Source: Sulfurovum sp.
GTDB taxonomy: Bacteria; Campylobacterota; Campylobacteria; Campylobacterales; Sulfurovaceae
Assembly (NCBI GenBank): GCA_015493425.1
Contig: WGDG01000027.1
Location: 1-8,002 of the forward strand
Length of the DNA stretch: 8,002 bases
Direction of reading: 5' to 3'
Under the pieces are notes generated by a model. The model was not told the origin of the DNA and did no database searches. It was given only the letters and a program-made list of their open reading frames with translations. The translations under genes and the position numbers were made by a program. Shown here in pieces: positions 6,250-8,002 of the stretch. Position 1 is the first letter of the stretch; each line of letters starts with the position of its first letter.

Positions 6250-6266
6250 TGATTAAAAAATAATCA
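6250..6266 (+). promoter_or_regulatory. Putative operator copy 2 upstream of amtB
   Basis: TGATTAAAAAATAATCA is a perfect 6-5-6 dyad, starting 2 nt after the stop of the PAS gene. Its centre (6258) is about 52 nt upstream of the predicted amtB transcript start, an activator-type position. The 17-bp 6-5-6 layout equals that of NtrC sites (TGCACC-N5-GGTGCA), though the bases differ. A weak AT-rich hairpin terminator is the alternative, but no clean T-run follows. Confidence 0.5.
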
Positions 6267-6294
6267 GCTTCTTTCTCTATTTCCCTTTCCACCG

Positions 6295-6303
6295 TGGTAA
6301 GAT
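6295..6303 (+). promoter_or_regulatory. Probable -10 promoter of amtB
   Basis: TGGTAAGAT is an extended -10 (TGn) with a 4/6 match to TATAAT, placed 35 nt before the amtB start. It is weaker than the other promoters in the window, which fits one that needs an activator. No sigma-54 -24/-12 pair with correct spacing is present. Confidence 0.4.
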
Positions 6304-6338
6304 AACCTTTGTAAACCAAACACTACAAAGGACACAGC

Positions 6339-7646
6339 ATGAAGTTAAAACTTTTCGCTTTACTGGCAGCGTTTATGCCAATTGCCGCTTTTTCGGCAGA
6401 CAAACTCGACTCGGGTGATACAGCGTGGATGATGATCTCAACCGCACTTGTTCTCCTTATGACGCCGGCAGGACTGGCACTTTTCTATGCAGGAATGTCA
6501 CGAAGCAAAAATGCGCTTAATACCTATGCTATGGTTATGGGTGCCTTCGTTCTTGCATTTGTTGTATGGATCGTGGCAGGATACTCTCTTGCATTTGGAA
6601 CAGCAGGAAGTGCTTTCGTTCAGAAATTTATCGGTGGCTTCGGTAATATCCTTCTGAGTGAAACCAAATGGACAGACCTCAGCGGTACCTACCCTGCGTA
6701 TGTCTTCGTTGCTTTCCAGGGAACATTCGCAGCGATTACCGTAGCAATTGCATCAGGTTCCGTCATTGGACGAATGAAGTTCTCTACATGGATGGTCATT
6801 GTAGCACTCTGGGGTCTTGTTGTCTATGCACCAATTACTCACATGGTATGGGGTGGCGACGGGGCACTGCTCTTTGATGCCGGTGCACTTGACTTTGCAG
6901 GTGGTACTGTCGTACATATGAACGGTGGTCTTGCAGGTCTGGTTCTTGCCATTCTCGTAGGAAAAAGAGTCGGCTACCCCAAAACAGCCATGAAACCGTT
7001 CAGTATTATTCTTACTGCTGCGGGGGCAGCTCTGCTCTGGTTCGGTTGGTATGGATTCAACGGCGGTTCTGCATTTGGTGCAAACAAAATTGCCGGACTT
7101 GCAGTTTTAACAACGACTGTTGCAACTGCTGCTGCAGGTGTTACCTGGCTGCTACTTGAGTGGGCTATTTTCAAAAAGCCTACACTGCTTGGTATCGCAT
7201 CGGGTATCATCGCCGGACTTGTTGCCATCACTCCAGCTGCAGGATTCGTTTCTGTAGGAGGATCGTTCATCGTAGGTATCGGTGGTACACTCATCGCATT
7301 CTTCGGTGTTGTCACACTCAAGAAAAAACTCGGTTACGACGATTCACTCGATGCTTTCGGTATTCACTTCCTTGCAGGTCTGTGGGGTGCTCTTGTAACC
7401 GGTTTGCTTGCACTCAACGACAAAGATCTTCTCTGGGACGGCCCACTTAAAGAGAGCGGAGACAGAATGGGACAGTTCATGGTTCAGGTTCAGTCTGTTG
7501 TTGTTGTCGGTCTCTGGACACTGATCGGTACTGTCATTGTGTACTATATTGCAAGTGCCCTGACAGGTGGTGCAAGAGTAGCAACAGAAGATGAAGAGAT
7601 TGGACTTGACGAGTCTATTCACGGAGAAAGAGGAGTGAACCTTTAA
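6339..7646 (+). CDS. amtB: Ammonium transporter AmtB
   Basis: Inner-membrane channel-like transporter for ammonium, working as a trimer. The 435 residues begin with a cleavable signal peptide (cleavage probably after AFSA, residue 20), as in E. coli AmtB, followed by about 11 membrane helices. Key pore residues are visible: FQGTF (126-130) at the outer gate, Trp171 in HMVWGG, Asp185 and His193 in ALDFAGGTVVH, GWYGFNGGS with Trp237, Phe240, Asn241 and Ser244, and His343 in GIHFLAGLWG, the second of the twin histidines. The cytoplasmic tail ends EEIGLDESIHGERGVNL, the conserved GlnK-docking segment. ATG 6339 is preceded by AAAGGA (6327-6332) at a 6-nt gap. The stop is TAA, and glnK follows after 36 nt, forming the classic amtB-glnK operon. 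It lies 91 nt behind the degenerate NtrB/NtrC-like pair with a putative operator between. Confidence 0.98.
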   Translation: MKLKLFALLAAFMPIAAFSADKLDSGDTAWMMISTALVLLMTPAGLALFYAGMSRSKNALNTYAMVMGAFVLAFVVWIVAGYSLAFGTAGSAFVQKFIGGFGNILLSETKWTDLSGTYPAYVFVAFQGTFAAITVAIASGSVIGRMKFSTWMVIVALWGLVVYAPITHMVWGGDGALLFDAGALDFAGGTVVHMNGGLAGLVLAILVGKRVGYPKTAMKPFSIILTAAGAALLWFGWYGFNGGSAFGANKIAGLAVLTTTVATAAAGVTWLLLEWAIFKKPTLLGIASGIIAGLVAITPAAGFVSVGGSFIVGIGGTLIAFFGVVTLKKKLGYDDSLDAFGIHFLAGLWGALVTGLLALNDKDLLWDGPLKESGDRMGQFMVQVQSVVVVGLWTLIGTVIVYYIASALTGGARVATEDEEIGLDESIHGERGVNL

Positions 7647-7682
7647 GGTTCTTCCCTGACACTACAGGAAAAAGGATAGAAA

Positions 7683-8002
7683 ATGAAAAAAATTGAAGCA
7701 ATTATCAAGCCATTTAAACTTGACGATGTCAAAGAAGCGCTTGTAGAAGCGGGAATCGAAGGGATGACTGTCTCCGAAGTCAAAGGGTACGGAAGACAAC
7801 AGGGTCATTCAGAACTTTACAGAGGTGCTGAATATGTTGTCGAATTCATCCCAAAAATAAAAATCGAGATCGTAGTCAGTGCAGACGACTACCTCAACAA
7901 AGCGATTGAAGCGATTAAATCTGCAGCCAAAACAGGCAAAATCGGTGATGGTAAAATCTTCGTTTCAGAAATCGAAAAGACCATCCGTATCAGAACGGAC
8001 GA
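7683..8002 (+). CDS. glnK: Nitrogen regulatory protein P-II (3' end outside window)
   Basis: Trimeric cytoplasmic signal protein that senses 2-oxoglutarate and ATP/ADP and blocks AmtB when nitrogen is plentiful. 106 complete codons are visible, of about 112 expected. The protein starts MKKIEAIIKPFKLDDVKEAL. The T-loop is intact, with KGYGRQQGHSELYRGAEY: Gln39, Tyr46 and Tyr51, the last being the uridylylation site in enterobacteria. Lys58 follows, then the nucleotide-binding B-loop TGKIGDGKIF (84-93) and RIRT (102-105). It is one residue longer than E. coli GlnB between positions 66 and 84. AAGGA at 7672-7676 gives a 6-nt gap to ATG 7683. The symbol glnK rather than glnB is chosen because the gene directly follows amtB. 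It may also signal to the eroded NtrB-like protein upstream, since NtrB is a P-II target elsewhere; that is inference. Confidence 0.97.
   Translation, partial: MKKIEAIIKPFKLDDVKEALVEAGIEGMTVSEVKGYGRQQGHSELYRGAEYVVEFIPKIKIEIVVSADDYLNKAIEAIKSAAKTGKIGDGKIFVSEIEKTIRIRTD

Noticed and set aside
6237..6255. Two TGATTA half-sites 13 bases apart at the end of the PAS gene
   Set aside because: The first lies in coding sequence and is not part of a dyad; only the 6250-6266 palindrome is supported.
6296..6312. Possible sigma-54 promoter (GG ... TTGT) before amtB
   Set aside because: Thirteen bases separate GG and GT where ten are required, and the -24 and -12 elements do not match TGGCAC and TTGCA.
6974..7321. 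Minus-strand open frame inside amtB
   Set aside because: Opposite strand of membrane-helix codons, giving an Ala/Pro/Thr/Ser-rich peptide without family resemblance.
7650..7670. Imperfect hairpin TTCCCTG ... CAGGAA between amtB and glnK
   Set aside because: Short stem with a bulge and no T-run. It could tune glnK translation, but the support is too weak to call.

Overview
The window looks like a nitrogen-assimilation stretch of a bacterial chromosome, probably from a Campylobacterota (Epsilonproteobacteria) member of the Sulfurovum/Sulfurimonas kind. That placement is inference. It rests on extended TGnTATAAT -10 boxes without recognisable -35 hexamers, on the flavour of the proteins, and on the pairing of an assimilatory nitrate reductase with amtB-glnK.

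Layout. 1-2049 (+) is the 3' part of a molybdopterin assimilatory nitrate reductase; its N-terminus lies outside the window. 2094-3554 (+) is a complete thiI with a C-terminal rhodanese domain, reading from its own promoter. 3555-3823 lies between two convergent genes and has no gene. It is packed with hairpin elements: a GTAG-led REP-like hairpin, an inverted pair of 29-nt units whose stems differ only by compensatory changes, and a two-hairpin block that can fold as a three-way junction. 3824-4675 (-) encodes a stand-alone DUF234-type protein with a PD-(D/E)xK nuclease signature; its start codon appears to be non-canonical or lost. 4831-5565 and 5546-6247 (+) overlap by 20 nt. They encode an eroded NtrC-like protein (AAA+ remnant plus Fis-type HTH, no receiver, no GAFTGA loop) and an eroded NtrB-like protein (PAS plus a degenerate HATPase, no phospho-acceptor histidine). 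6339-7646 (+) is amtB. 7683 to the window end is glnK, which runs off the edge.

How it fits together. AmtB imports ammonium and GlnK gates it, while the nitrate reductase supplies nitrogen from nitrate. The most interesting part is the two-gene regulator in front of amtB. It descends visibly from NtrB/NtrC but has lost the parts needed for phosphotransfer and sigma-54 activation. A 17-bp AT-rich dyad (TGATTA-N5-TAATCA) lies upstream of amtB, and a 16/17 copy lies just downstream of the regulator's own -10 box. The 6-5-6 geometry equals that of classical NtrC sites (TGCACC-N5-GGTGCA). This suggests a phosphorylation-independent, sigma-70-compatible nitrogen switch that represses itself and acts on amtB-glnK.
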